Below, one piece after another: positions 8,067 to 16,409 of a DNA stretch of 64,000 nt. The notes under the pieces are model-generated. The model searched no databases. It saw nothing but the letters and a program-made list of their open reading frames with translations, and had not been told where the DNA came from. The first letter of the stretch is position 1. Each line of letters opens with the position of its first letter. The DNA lies in NCBI GenBank assembly GCA_023400405.1, contig JAEXFD010000055.1:96155-160154 (forward strand), given 5' to 3'. The DNA is from Pseudomonadota bacterium (GTDB lineage Bacteria > Pseudomonadota > Alphaproteobacteria > Sphingomonadales > Sphingomonadaceae). Made by a program: the position numbers and the translations under genes.

Positions 8067-8405
8067 ATGCGGGCGATCGGGATGGCGGCGTTGCTGGCGC
8101 TGGCGGGATGCGGCGGGCGCAGCGAGACGCGGAGCCTGAGCCTGGTGCTCGACAGCGATCTCGCTGCGGGCAAGGCGACGCTCACGTGCCGCCAATCGTC
8201 GAGCGGGACCTGCCATGTGCTGTTCGTCACGGGCGACAAGACGCTGCGCCTTTCCGCCGCGGCGGGGAGCAAGGCAGAGATTAACGGCGTCAGCGCGGAC
8301 ACCCAGCTCTGCACCGGCGACAGCGCCCCCGCCAATGGCTGCCGGCTGACGCCGTTGCGAGACGGCGAGCAGATCGTGCGGTTTACGGAGACCAAGCGGA
8401 GTTAG
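8067..8405 (+). CDS. Small lipoprotein (112 aa)
   Basis: Begins MRAIGMAALLALAGCGG, a short signal peptide with lipobox LAGC. The mature 98 residues contain three Cys (LTCRQ, TCHVLF, QLCTGD/NGCRL region) and no known motif. ATG 8067 is preceded by GAGGGAGA at proper distance. Two upstream in-frame ATGs (8040, 8049) would only lengthen the basic N-region. It is divergent from the M61 gene, about 80 bases away, so they may share a promoter region. Function unknown. Confidence 0.65.
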   Translation: MRAIGMAALLALAGCGGRSETRSLSLVLDSDLAAGKATLTCRQSSSGTCHVLFVTGDKTLRLSAAAGSKAEINGVSADTQLCTGDSAPANGCRLTPLRDGEQIVRFTETKRS

Positions 8406-8430
8406 GATAGCCGGGTTGAGCCATTCCCCC

Positions 8431-8518
8431 CGTTCGCCCTGAGCCTGTCGAAGGGCGGCCTTGTCTTGGTCGTCGGCACGAAAAGGAGAACGGCCCTTCG
8501 ACAAGCTCAGGGCGAACG
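8431..8518. repeat. REP-like inverted repeat pair (type A)
   Basis: Two 26-base arms in inverted orientation (8431-8456 and 8493-8518), differing at one position, built on the core TTCGCCCTGAGC. The same arm pair occurs at 10588-10712 and 20955-21036. The rest of the 243-base gap before telA holds no gene I can support. Confidence 0.85.
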
Positions 8519-8648
8519 GTAAGTGGGGCCACCGGAGAGCTTTCCCTACCACCTTGGCGACGCGCCTCTGGTGTATTATCTACGTCACACAGTTGGAACG
8601 CTGGCCGTCCCGGATTATTGAGGAGCGGACAGCTTTGGAGACGCGAGA

Positions 8649-9854
8649 ATGGCGAGCGAGACTGCAGTGCCCGAACCCGATCTGGTGCTCACCCCGCCCG
8701 AGCCGGTGAAGGTGGTGGCGCCCGAAAAGGCGGCGGGGCTGGTGCCGGTCGACGATGCCAAGAAGGGCGAGCTCGAAAAGCGCGTCGATGGCTTCATCGA
8801 CGATCTCGTCGCGCAGGACGTCAATTCGCCCGAATTCGGCAAGCGCGTCGATGCGATCGCGGCGATGGGGCAGAAGGAAATCCGCGATGCGGCGGGGCAA
8901 TCGAACCGATTCCTCGATCGGCCGGTCAAGGCGATGGGCAGCGATGGCGGCGTCGGCGCCGACCTGCTCCAGTTGCGCAAGACGGTCGAGGAGCTGGATC
9001 CCGGCCGCAACGGCAAGCTGATCGGCGGCAATGACGGCTTCCTCTCGAAGCTGTTCGGCGGATCGCCGCTCAAGCAGTATTTCCGCAAATACCAATCGTC
9101 GCAAAGCCACATCAACGGCATCCTCAAGAGCCTTGCCAGCGGCAAGGACGAGCTGCTGATGGACAATGCCGCGATCGACACCGAGCGCGCCAATCTGTGG
9201 AACGCGATGGGGCGGCTCGAGCAGATGATCTACCTGTCCAAGGCGATGGACGCCAAGCTCGAGGACAGGGCCAACGATCTCGACCACACCGATCCCGCCA
9301 AGGCCAAGGCGATCCGCGAGACGGCGCTCTTCTATGTCCGCCAGCGCACCCAGGACCTGCTCACCCAGATGGCGGTGACGGTGCAGGGCTATCTTGCGCT
9401 GGACCTTGTGAAGAAGAACAATGTCGAGTTGGTGAAGGGCGTCGATCGCGCCAGCACCACCACGGTCTCGGCGCTGCGCACCGCCGTCACCGTCGCGCAG
9501 GCGCTGACCAACCAGAAGCTCGTGCTCGACCAGATCACCGCGATCAACACCACCACGGCCGGGCTGATCGATTCGACCGGCGCGCTGCTCAAGAGCAACA
9601 CCGCGGCGATCCACGAACAGGCGGCGAGCTCCACGATTCCCGTCGAGACGCTGCAGCGCGCCTTCCAGAACATCTACGACACGATGGACGCGATCGACAC
9701 GTTCAAATTGAAGGCGCTCGACAGCATGAAGACGACGGTCAACACGCTCTCGAACGAAGTCGAGAAGTCGAAGGGCTATATCGCCCGGGCCGAGGGCGCG
9801 GCGCAGAACCAGTCGGGCGGGGGTACCGAGACCTTCAAGCTGGAGGCGATGTAA
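8649..9854 (+). CDS. telA: TelA/KlaA-family toxic anion resistance protein
   Basis: The 401-residue, mostly helical protein matches the TelA family first described for tellurite resistance on plasmid RK2. It has a Pro/Val-rich N-terminus, a long coiled helical body, the family signature around GNGKLIGGNDGFLSKLFG and YFRKYQSSQSHIN, and VVT-like repeats of helices toward the C-terminus (TVNTLSNEVEKSKGY). It is cytosolic with no membrane segment. The stop is four bases before the GTG of the membrane protein gene that follows, so they form an operon, as TelA often does with XpaC-like proteins. Chromosomal TelA may serve general envelope or stress tolerance rather than tellurite. Confidence 0.85.
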   Translation: MASETAVPEPDLVLTPPEPVKVVAPEKAAGLVPVDDAKKGELEKRVDGFIDDLVAQDVNSPEFGKRVDAIAAMGQKEIRDAAGQSNRFLDRPVKAMGSDGGVGADLLQLRKTVEELDPGRNGKLIGGNDGFLSKLFGGSPLKQYFRKYQSSQSHINGILKSLASGKDELLMDNAAIDTERANLWNAMGRLEQMIYLSKAMDAKLEDRANDLDHTDPAKAKAIRETALFYVRQRTQDLLTQMAVTVQGYLALDLVKKNNVELVKGVDRASTTTVSALRTAVTVAQALTNQKLVLDQITAINTTTAGLIDSTGALLKSNTAAIHEQAASSTIPVETLQRAFQNIYDTMDAIDTFKLKALDSMKTTVNTLSNEVEKSKGYIARAEGAAQNQSGGGTETFKLEAM

Positions 9855-9858
9855 GCCC

Positions 9859-10575
9859 GTGCCCACCGATGTCGACCGGCTGACCGACCGCGCCAACGAG
9901 CTGATCACTCGCTCGCGCGCCCAACGCCCCGAGACGCGCGCCGACAGCCGGCTGCGCCAGCACCGCGAGGCCGAAGTGCTGCGCCGCGTGGGGCGGATCG
10001 CGGCGGCGGACGGCGTGATCATCGTCGGTGCGATCGTCTTCGCGCTGGCGGTGGCTCCGCTGGGGATGATGGGGGCGCTGCTCGTCGGCATGCTGCTGAT
10101 CGCGGCGACGCTGCTCTTCGCGGCACTGCCGGCGAGCGTGCCGGTGGTGGCGGAGAAACTGGGCGAGATCCCGTTGAAGGCGCTGCCGCGCTCGACCGAG
10201 CGCTGGCTCGACGCGCAACGGCCGGCGCTGCCCTCGCCGGTGATCGGGCTGGTCGATTCGATCGGCGTGAAGCTCGAGACGCTGGCGCCGCAGCTCGCGA
10301 CGCTCGACGAGCACAGCCCGGCCGCATCGGAAGTTCGCAAGCTGGTCGGCGAGCAGCTGCCCGAGCTGATCAAGGGCTACAGCCGCGTGCCCGAGCCGCT
10401 GCGCCGGGTCGAGCGCAACGGGCTGACGCCGGACCAGCAGCTCGCCCAGGGGCTGCAGCTGATCGACGACGAGATCGCCGAGATGAGCAGCCAGCTCGCC
10501 CAGGGGGACTTGGATGCGCTAGCGACGCGGGGGCGCTATCTGCAGATCCGATACCAGGGAGATGAGGGGGCCTGA
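9859..10575 (+). CDS. Membrane protein encoded with telA
   Basis: The 238-residue protein has a charged N-terminus (about 45 residues), two adjacent membrane segments near 52-70 and 72-95 rich in Ala, Val and Leu, and a soluble helical C-terminal domain of about 140 residues. The start is the GTG at 9859, four bases after the telA stop. The two-TM hairpin plus helical tail resembles partners of TelA (XpaC-like), but I assign the role from position only. Confidence 0.7.
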   Translation: MPTDVDRLTDRANELITRSRAQRPETRADSRLRQHREAEVLRRVGRIAAADGVIIVGAIVFALAVAPLGMMGALLVGMLLIAATLLFAALPASVPVVAEKLGEIPLKALPRSTERWLDAQRPALPSPVIGLVDSIGVKLETLAPQLATLDEHSPAASEVRKLVGEQLPELIKGYSRVPEPLRRVERNGLTPDQQLAQGLQLIDDEIAEMSSQLAQGDLDALATRGRYLQIRYQGDEGA

Positions 10576-10587
10576 GTTTCCTCCGCC

Positions 10588-10712
10588 CGTTCGCCCTGAG
10601 CTTGTCGAAGGGCAGCTCTGTTCTTGGCGCGTCGAGCAGGCAGGAGAACCGCCCCCTTCGACGCGTCCTGCGGCGTCGCTCAGGACAGGCTTCGACAGGC
10701 TCAGGGCGAACG
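10588..10712. repeat. REP-like inverted repeat pair (type A)
   Basis: Left arm 10588-10613, right arm 10690-10712 in inverse orientation, the same core as at 8431. Between them lies a partly duplicated copy (CTTCGAC...CAGGACAGG), so this copy looks like a nested or decayed insertion. It sits between convergent genes. Confidence 0.8.
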
Positions 10713-10761
10713 GGGGTTCGCTTGAACGACGTCCCGTCGCTTAGGCTTCGTGGAAACTGGG

Positions 10762-10779
10762 CCCCGGCCTTCGCCGGGG
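10762..10779. repeat. Short GC-rich hairpin repeat (type B)
   Basis: A perfect 7-bp stem (CCCCGGC/GCCGGGG) with a CTTC loop. The hairpin and its flank AAACTGGG recur at 60642-60659; the bare hairpin is at 41906-41923. Here it lies just after the phosphatase gene stop and may also act in its transcript end. Confidence 0.75.
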
Positions 10780-10798
10780 AACCCGAAATCGTTCAGGC

Positions 10799-11575
10799 CT
10801 ATCGCTTCACCCCCGCCTCGGCGCGCTCGCGCAGGCGTTCGACTGCGGCGGCATGGATGCCGGGCGCCGACACCAGCACGCCGAACGCCTGGGCGGAGGG
10901 GGTGTTGAAGGCGAGCGGCCGACCGAAGGCATCGGTCGCCGCCGCCCCCGCCTCCTCGGCGATCAGCACGGCGGCGGCGATGTCCCATTCATTGCCCCAG
11001 CGCAGCGTCGCGACCAGGTCCGCCTCGCCGCCCGCGACCATCGCGATGCGCAGCGCGATCGAATTGGGCTTGGCGACCATCGCCAAATCGGCATCGACTG
11101 TCGGGAGTTGGTCCGCGGGTACGCGGGCGCCGGCGAGCCGATCACGCGGCGTCACCGCCAGTCGCGCACCGTTGCGGAACGCCCCGCCCCCGGCCTCGGC
11201 CGTCCAGACCTCGCCGCGCGCTGGCGCATCGAGCACGCCGATCGCCGGCGCGCCGTCCTCGACCAGCGCCACCGACACCGCCCAGCCCGGCCGGCCGCGA
11301 ATATAGTCGCGCGTGCCGTCGATCGGATCGACCACCCACAGCCGCCGCGCATCGAGCCGATCGGGATGATCGGCGGTCTCCTCGGAGAGCCAGCCCGCCT
11401 CGGGCAGCAGCCGAGTCAGCCGATCGCGGAGCAGCGCATCGACTTCGAGATCGACGTCGCACACCGGGCTGCCCGGCACCTTCTCCCAGCGGCGGAAGTC
11501 GGTCTGCCAGCGGCGCATTGCCAGCGCCCCGGCCTCAGCGGCGATCGCCTGAATCTCGGCGGCGAGCTCATGCAC
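10799..11575 (-). CDS. 3'(2'),5'-bisphosphate nucleotidase CysQ-like / IMPase family phosphatase
   Basis: A 258-residue Mg-dependent, Li-sensitive type phosphatase. The metal-binding motifs are visible: WLSEE at 62-66, DPIDGTRDYI at 83-92, and WDIAAAVLIAEEAG near the C-terminus. The WDIAAA(V) element with Arg after DGT is common in CysQ (3'-phosphoadenosine 5'-phosphate hydrolysis in sulfur assimilation), but inositol or histidinol phosphatase cannot be excluded. The start overlaps the end of pmbA by eight bases, so they are cotranscribed. Confidence 0.8.
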   Translation of the reverse strand: MHELAAEIQAIAAEAGALAMRRWQTDFRRWEKVPGSPVCDVDLEVDALLRDRLTRLLPEAGWLSEETADHPDRLDARRLWVVDPIDGTRDYIRGRPGWAVSVALVEDGAPAIGVLDAPARGEVWTAEAGGGAFRNGARLAVTPRDRLAGARVPADQLPTVDADLAMVAKPNSIALRIAMVAGGEADLVATLRWGNEWDIAAAVLIAEEAGAAATDAFGRPLAFNTPSAQAFGVLVSAPGIHAAAVERLRERAEAGVKR

Positions 11576-12914
11576 CGGCGATCGTCATCCCGTCCACGCG
11601 CAAGGTCGGCGCATTGATGCCATAGCGGAATTCGAGGTCGTTCGCCGGCGTCATCGCCAGGAACATGTCCTTCAAATTGCCCGCGATCGTGATCTCCGAG
11701 ACCGGACGGGTGATCTCGCCCTTCTCGATCAGGAAGCCGGCCGCGCCGCGGCTGTAGTCGCCGGTGACGCCGTTGACGCCCTGGCCGATCAGTTCGGTAA
11801 CGAGCAGGCCGCGTTCGATCTCGCCGACCAGCGTCTCGGGCGGGATGCTGCCCGCTTCCATATAGAGGTTGCTCGGCGCGACTCCCGGCGACCCGCCGAC
11901 GCCGCGCGCGGCATGGCCGGTCGGCTCCAGCCCCAATTGCCGGGCCGAGGCGCTGTCGAGCAGCCAGGTCTCCAGCATCCCGTCCTCGATCAGGCGCAGC
12001 GGCTGGACCGGCAGCCCCTCGCCGTCGAAAGGCCGCGAGCGTAGCCCGCGCGGGCGGTGCGGATCGTCGCAGATCGAAATGCCGGCGGCGAAGACCTGGG
12101 TCCCGAGGCGATCGAGCAGGAAGCTGGTCTTGCGGGTGATCGCGGCGCCGCCGATCGCGCCGAGCAGATGGCCGACCAGTCCCGACGAGACGCGGCGATC
12201 GAACACCACGGGCATCGCGCCGCTGGCCAACTTGGTCGGGTTCAGCCGCGCCACCGCGCGCTCGCCGGCCCGGCGGCCGATTGCTTCCGGCGCATCGAGC
12301 AGCGCGGCATGGCGCACCGAATGATGGGCATGATCGCGCTCCATCGCGCCGCCGCTGCCGGCGATCACGCTGGCCGAGACGCCGTGGCTCGACTGGCCAT
12401 AGCCGCCGACGAAACCATGGCTGGTGGCGAGCGCGAAGATCGAGCGCGAAGCCCCTGCCCCGGCCCCGTCGCTGTTGGTGACGCCGGGCACCGCCCGCGC
12501 CGCTTCCTCGGCGGCGAGCGCACGGGCACGCAACGCCTGGGGCTCGGACTCGCCGCCATCGTCGAGATCGAGCATCGGCGGCTGGCCGTGGAGCAGCCGC
12601 TCCTCCGGCGCGAGGCCGGCCCAGCGATCCTCGGGCGCCTCGCGCGCCATTGCGATCGCGCGCTCGACCAGTGCATCCATCGCAGCGCTCGACAGGTCCG
12701 AACTCGACACGCTCGCCGAGCGCCGCCCGACGAACAGCCGCAGCCCGATCTCCTCGCTTTCGGAGCGCTCGACGTCCTCGAGCGCGCCCATCCGCACCGA
12801 GACGGAGAGCGAGCGATCGGCGGCGAACACGGCATCGGCGGCATCGGCGCCGGCGGCACGCGCGCGGGCGACGATGTCGGCGGCGCGGTCGCAGGCTTCG
12901 GAATGGGTCAGCAT
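11568..12914 (-). CDS. pmbA: PmbA/TldE-type metalloprotease subunit
   Basis: The 448-residue protein belongs to the TldD/PmbA (U62) family. PmbA (TldE) pairs with TldD to degrade unfolded peptides and mature some RiPPs. Support comes from the N-terminal domain with GLRLFVGRRSASVSSSDL, the middle segment KTSFLLDRLGTQVFA, and the C-terminal GVNGVTGDYSRGAAGFLIEKGEI, highly typical of PmbA. It lacks the HExxxH of TldD, as expected for this subunit. No tldD is in the window. First gene of a two-gene operon with the CysQ-like phosphatase. Confidence 0.9.
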   Translation of the reverse strand: MLTHSEACDRAADIVARARAAGADAADAVFAADRSLSVSVRMGALEDVERSESEEIGLRLFVGRRSASVSSSDLSSAAMDALVERAIAMAREAPEDRWAGLAPEERLLHGQPPMLDLDDGGESEPQALRARALAAEEAARAVPGVTNSDGAGAGASRSIFALATSHGFVGGYGQSSHGVSASVIAGSGGAMERDHAHHSVRHAALLDAPEAIGRRAGERAVARLNPTKLASGAMPVVFDRRVSSGLVGHLLGAIGGAAITRKTSFLLDRLGTQVFAAGISICDDPHRPRGLRSRPFDGEGLPVQPLRLIEDGMLETWLLDSASARQLGLEPTGHAARGVGGSPGVAPSNLYMEAGSIPPETLVGEIERGLLVTELIGQGVNGVTGDYSRGAAGFLIEKGEITRPVSEITIAGNLKDMFLAMTPANDLEFRYGINAPTLRVDGMTIAGA

Positions 12915-13063
12915 CGCCGCGACTTAGGGAGCCGGGGGGCGAAGGTCAAAGTGTGGACGGTCTGCGGGGCAAGCGGCGTGGACGCAATGCACCCAGAGTT
13001 TGCTGAGGTGCGCGGCGTAACAGGAGAGTTCGACGGGAAAGCGATGCGGCGAATTCCGAGTGA

Positions 13064-13339
13064 TCAGCGGACGCTTCGCTTCCCGGGCGAGAAGCCGGCA
13101 AACGCTCCCAGCACCCAGATCATCATTGGAACGAGGAGGATCGCCATCCCGATCCCCCACCACAGGAAGAAGCCCTCGGGAGCGGGCCGCGCCGTGGCCA
13201 TCCAAAGTGTGACGATCAACGGCGGCGCAGCGAGAAGCGCGGCAAACAAGCCGAGCCGCCAACTGCTCGACCGAATTCGGCCGAGCAGATACCCTGCGAC
13301 AGGCGGCGCAAGGAAGATCAGAATCCAAGTGATCAGCAC
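13064..13339 (-). CDS. Small three-TM membrane protein (91 aa)
   Basis: Starting at GTG 13339 the protein is almost entirely hydrophobic: segments near 2-18, 27-45 and 57-80, with a short basic tail GKRSVR. No motif is recognisable. A longer frame to 13762 exists but overlaps the neighbouring lipoprotein gene in another frame and is Ser/Arg-rich nonsense. No clear ribosome binding site precedes the GTG, so the start and even expression are uncertain. The 109 bases up to the next gene hold nothing I recognise. Confidence 0.5.
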   Translation of the reverse strand: MLITWILIFLAPPVAGYLLGRIRSSSWRLGLFAALLAAPPLIVTLWMATARPAPEGFFLWWGIGMAILLVPMMIWVLGAFAGFSPGKRSVR

Positions 13340-13448
13340 TCGGGCATTATGCGGGTGTTCAACAATGTCCGCTAGTGGGGCGCTCTTGCTGTTCCGCGTT
13401 CGACGCAGCGAAGCGGGGAGCTCCGATTTTGCGTCCCAGAGCCAAGGC

Positions 13449-13850
13449 TCAATCGCTGCAGCCCTCGTCGGTTGCCAGCTTACCTGCTTCCAAGGTGCCG
13501 TAGCAGCCGAAGGTCGAACGCTCGGCTTCGCACTTTCCGGCGACGCTATCCCCGATCTTCGGTTCGTTCGCTTGACCGTCGAAATAGAAGAGGCATCTGC
13601 CCTGGCAGTCCGCCTTTCCCGAGCAACTCTTGCCGGCGTCGCGGTAGCGGAACTGGCAGAACGGGGTCCCGAACGGGGCGCGGCTCTCAAAGCCTCCTTG
13701 GGCCCGACACATTCGCGCCTCAGTCGAACTGAGCCGCTTCGGCGGCACAGAGCAGCTTCCAACGCACATCACGCCCGCGATCAGCAGGCCGATTCGAGCG
13801 ACCCGATCAAGATGTCCAATTCCTTGGAGCCGCATCGCGAAAGCTCGCAT
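13449..13850 (-). CDS. Cys-rich exported lipoprotein (133 aa)
   Basis: A signal peptide ending at a lipobox-like VGSC (Cys 33) is followed by a Cys-rich domain: MCRAQGG, PFCQFRYRDAGKSC, ADCQGRC, GKCEAE, FGCYG, EGCSD. The regular Cys spacing implies several disulfides in the periplasm. The C-terminal half, CQGRCLFYFDGQ...FGCYG...DEGCSD, resembles a small conserved exported protein of sphingomonads and xanthomonads; function unknown. It ends three bases after the ubiA stop region begins upstream, on the same strand. Confidence 0.7.
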   Translation of the reverse strand: MRAFAMRLQGIGHLDRVARIGLLIAGVMCVGSCSVPPKRLSSTEARMCRAQGGFESRAPFGTPFCQFRYRDAGKSCSGKADCQGRCLFYFDGQANEPKIGDSVAGKCEAERSTFGCYGTLEAGKLATDEGCSD

Positions 13851-13852
13851 CC

Positions 13853-14767
13853 CTAAAGCGTCTGCCCCACCACGAAGCAGGCCGCGAACATCAGCAGGCC
13901 GGCATTGCGGTTCGAACGAAAGCGGGCGAGGGCGTTGGTGCCGTCGGCGGGGTCGAGCGTCAGCGCCTGCCAGGCGAGGTGGAGGGCCATCGGCAGCAGC
14001 GCGAGCAGCGCGAGCGGGTCAGGGCGGAGCAGCCAGAAGGCGGCGGCCCAGGCGGCGACCGCCAGCGTGTAGAACAGCGCGACGCCGCCGCGCACGTGCC
14101 GGCCGAGCGCGCGCGCCGAGGAGCGGACACCAACCAGCGCATCGTCCTCGACGTCCTGCACGGCGTAGATCGTGTCATAGCCGATCACCCAGGCGATGCA
14201 GCCGGCATAGAGCAGCGCGAGCGCGGCGAGCGGCTGGCCGCCGAGCTCCGCCCAGCCGACCGGCGCGGCCCAGGAGAAGACGAGGCCGAGCCACGCCTGC
14301 GGCCACCAAGTGATCCGCTTCATGAAGGGATAGGCGGCGACCAGCGCGAGGCTGGCGAGCGCGACCCCGCGCGCCGGCCAGCCGAGCTGGACCAGCACCA
14401 CCAGCCCGACCGCGGCCAGCACGAGCAGCCAGGCCCAGGCGGCCTTGAGCGACACCGCGCCGCTCGCCACCGGCCGATTGCGAGTGCGGGCGACCTGGCG
14501 ATCGAGGTCGCGATCGACGATGTCGTTATAGACGCAGCCCGCGCCGCGCATCGCGATGCTGCCGAGCAGGAACCACAGGATCAGGTCCCAGCGGCGCAGC
14601 GCGCCGCCGGCGAGTGCGATCGCCCAGGCGCCGGGCCAGAACAGCAGCCACCAGCCGATCGGCCGATCGAAGCGCGCGAGCAGCGCATAGGGGCGCAGGG
14701 CCGCGGGCAGCAGCGCGACGAGGCCGCGATGCTCGCTGTCCGGGACGATCGGTTGGGCTTCGGCCAT
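13853..14767 (-). CDS. ubiA: 4-hydroxybenzoate polyprenyltransferase
   Basis: Integral membrane prenyltransferase that attaches the polyprenyl tail to 4-hydroxybenzoate in ubiquinone synthesis. Both Asp-rich Mg-diphosphate motifs are present: NDIVDRDLD at 81-89 and YAVQDVEDD at 201-209, followed by GVRSSARALG, typical of UbiA. About eight to nine TM segments fit. I start at ATG 14767 (304 aa), which begins just before the family's conserved region; the longer frame to 15010 lies antisense to the EF-hand gene. Other UbiA-fold enzymes are less likely given the exact motifs. Confidence 0.9.
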   Translation of the reverse strand: MAEAQPIVPDSEHRGLVALLPAALRPYALLARFDRPIGWWLLFWPGAWAIALAGGALRRWDLILWFLLGSIAMRGAGCVYNDIVDRDLDRQVARTRNRPVASGAVSLKAAWAWLLVLAAVGLVVLVQLGWPARGVALASLALVAAYPFMKRITWWPQAWLGLVFSWAAPVGWAELGGQPLAALALLYAGCIAWVIGYDTIYAVQDVEDDALVGVRSSARALGRHVRGGVALFYTLAVAAWAAAFWLLRPDPLALLALLPMALHLAWQALTLDPADGTNALARFRSNRNAGLLMFAACFVVGQTL

Positions 14768-14885
14768 TCCGGGCTCTTCGCGCGCGGCGCCGGCAAAGAT
14801 CAAGCGGAAAGCCGTGGGCTGGGGTTGGGATCGTTTTGCGACAATCGCGTGCGAAGCTGGCACCACCGATTCAGCCGGGAACCCG

Positions 14886-15632
14886 ATGATGCGCCTTGTC
14901 CATGCCGCCCTCCTTCTTTTCTCCACCGGCGCTGCCGGTCTCGCCGCGGCCCAGGACGGCCCGCCCCCGCCCGGCGGCCCCGGGCCGGGCCATGGCCGCG
15001 GCCTGTTCATCAGCCCGATGGGCGAGCCCTTTCACGGTCCCGACGCCGCCGACCAGTGGTTTGCCGGCGCGGACACTAATCATGACGGCGTGCTGACCCA
15101 GGCCGAGATGGAGGCCGATGCCGCGCGCTTCTTCGCGGTGCTCGATCGCGGGAAGGACGGCGAGATCGATCCCGATGACATCGACTATTACGAGACCGTG
15201 CTCGCCCCCCAGGTCCGGACCGGCGGAATGGCCATGGGCAGCGGCTTCGGCGGCGGCGGGCGGCACGGCGGCGGCCATCGCGGCGGCGGGGGGCATCGCG
15301 GTGGTGGCATGTCCGGGGGCGGCACGGGCGGCGGAGAGGGCTCGGCCGGAGCTGCGCCGCGCGTGGCGGATGCGCCCCGAGGCGCCGCGCGGTTCAGCTA
15401 TTTCAACTATCCCGAGCCGGTGACGGTGGCGGACACCAACTTCAATCGCGGCGTCGATGCGAACGAATTCCGCGCCGCCGCCGACAAGCGCTTCGCGATG
15501 CTCGACAGCAATGGCGACGGCAAGATTGAGAAGAGCGAACTGCCCAAGCTCGCCGCGCCGAACTGGGGCGGACGCGGCAAGGGCAAGCGCCGTGGCGGCC
15601 CCGAACCGATCGCCCCACCCGAGGGGGAGTGA
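14886..15632 (+). CDS. Exported EF-hand protein with Gly/His-rich linker
   Basis: A 248-residue exported protein: signal peptide to about residue 22 (AAAQ), Pro/Gly-rich stretch, then four calcium-loop candidates, DTNHDGVLTQAE (63-74), DRGKDGEIDPDD (87-98), DTNFNRGVDANE (183-194) and DSNGDGKIEKSE (207-218). Loops 1 and 4 are canonical, loop 2 has Gly and Lys in the loop, and loop 3 lacks Asp at position 5. Between the pairs is a linker (113-152) of repeated GGG/HGGG units, which could bind metals. A lysine/arginine-rich C-terminus follows. Likely a periplasmic calcium sensor or buffer. Divergent from ubiA. Confidence 0.8.
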   Translation: MMRLVHAALLLFSTGAAGLAAAQDGPPPPGGPGPGHGRGLFISPMGEPFHGPDAADQWFAGADTNHDGVLTQAEMEADAARFFAVLDRGKDGEIDPDDIDYYETVLAPQVRTGGMAMGSGFGGGGRHGGGHRGGGGHRGGGMSGGGTGGGEGSAGAAPRVADAPRGAARFSYFNYPEPVTVADTNFNRGVDANEFRAAADKRFAMLDSNGDGKIEKSELPKLAAPNWGGRGKGKRRGGPEPIAPPEGE

Positions 15633-15664
15633 CGCGGCCGCCCCCGCGAGGCTAGAGCGGAGCC

Positions 15665-16405
15665 ATGCCCGCCACGCCCGCCTGGCCGCCCGACTCCGCC
15701 CCGCGCCTGTTCGTGGAGACGCCGCTCGCGCCCGGCGAGCTGCGCCTCACCGGGCCGCAGGCACATTATCTGGTCGCGGTGATGCGGCTGAAGCCAGACG
15801 ATGCGGTCAAGCTGTTCGACGATGCCAGCGGCGAATGGCTGGCGATCGCGAGGCAGGTCGGCAAGCGCGACCTGGTCGTCGAGGTGACCGAGCAGCTGCG
15901 CCCGCGCGAGCCGGTGCCGGATCTCTGGCTGTGCGCTGCGCCGATCAAGAAGGGGCGGATCGACTGGGTCGCCGAAAAGGCGTGCGAGCTCGGCGTCGAT
16001 CGGCTGGTCCCGGTGCTCACCCGGCGCACCGTGATCGACCGGCTCAACCTCGAGCGGCTGCGCGCACACATGATCGAGGCGGCGGAGCAATGCGGGCGCA
16101 CCGCCCTGCCCGCGCTCGTCGAGCCGGTGAAGCTGCCGGCGCTGCTGCGCGACTGGCCGGCCGAGCGGCATTTGTTCTTCGCCGACGAGGCCGGCGGCGT
16201 GCCGGCGATCGAGGCGATGCGCGCGCGGCCGGGGCCGGCAGCGATCCTGATCGGTCCCGAGGGCGGCTTCGACCCGGCCGAGCGCGAGCTGGTCAAGGCG
16301 CATCCCCAGGCCGTGGGCATCGCGCTCGGCCCGCGTATCCTGCGCGCCGAGACCGCAGCGGCAGCGGCGGTGGCGCTCTGGATGGGCGCGGCGGGGGATT
16401 GGTGA
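15665..16405 (+). CDS. rsmE: 16S rRNA (uracil(1498)-N(3))-methyltransferase
   Basis: SAM-dependent SPOUT methyltransferase that modifies U1498 of 16S rRNA. The 246-residue length and domains fit: an N-terminal PUA-like part (RLFVETPL, HYLVAVMRLKPDDAV), then the SPOUT knot with AEKACELGVDRLVPVLTRRT, EAAEQCGRTALP, LIGPEGGF and LGPRILRAETA, the last three being the SAM-binding signatures of RsmE. It lies 32 bases after the EF-hand gene on the same strand. Confidence 0.93.
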   Translation: MPATPAWPPDSAPRLFVETPLAPGELRLTGPQAHYLVAVMRLKPDDAVKLFDDASGEWLAIARQVGKRDLVVEVTEQLRPREPVPDLWLCAAPIKKGRIDWVAEKACELGVDRLVPVLTRRTVIDRLNLERLRAHMIEAAEQCGRTALPALVEPVKLPALLRDWPAERHLFFADEAGGVPAIEAMRARPGPAAILIGPEGGFDPAERELVKAHPQAVGIALGPRILRAETAAAAAVALWMGAAGDW

Positions 16406-16409
16406 GGGT

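Noticed and set aside
8580..10373. A 597-residue leftward frame
   Set aside because: Antisense to telA and its partner; Arg/Ser-rich low-complexity shadow.
12057..13856. A 599-residue rightward frame
   Set aside because: Antisense to pmbA and two small genes, with no recognisable domain.
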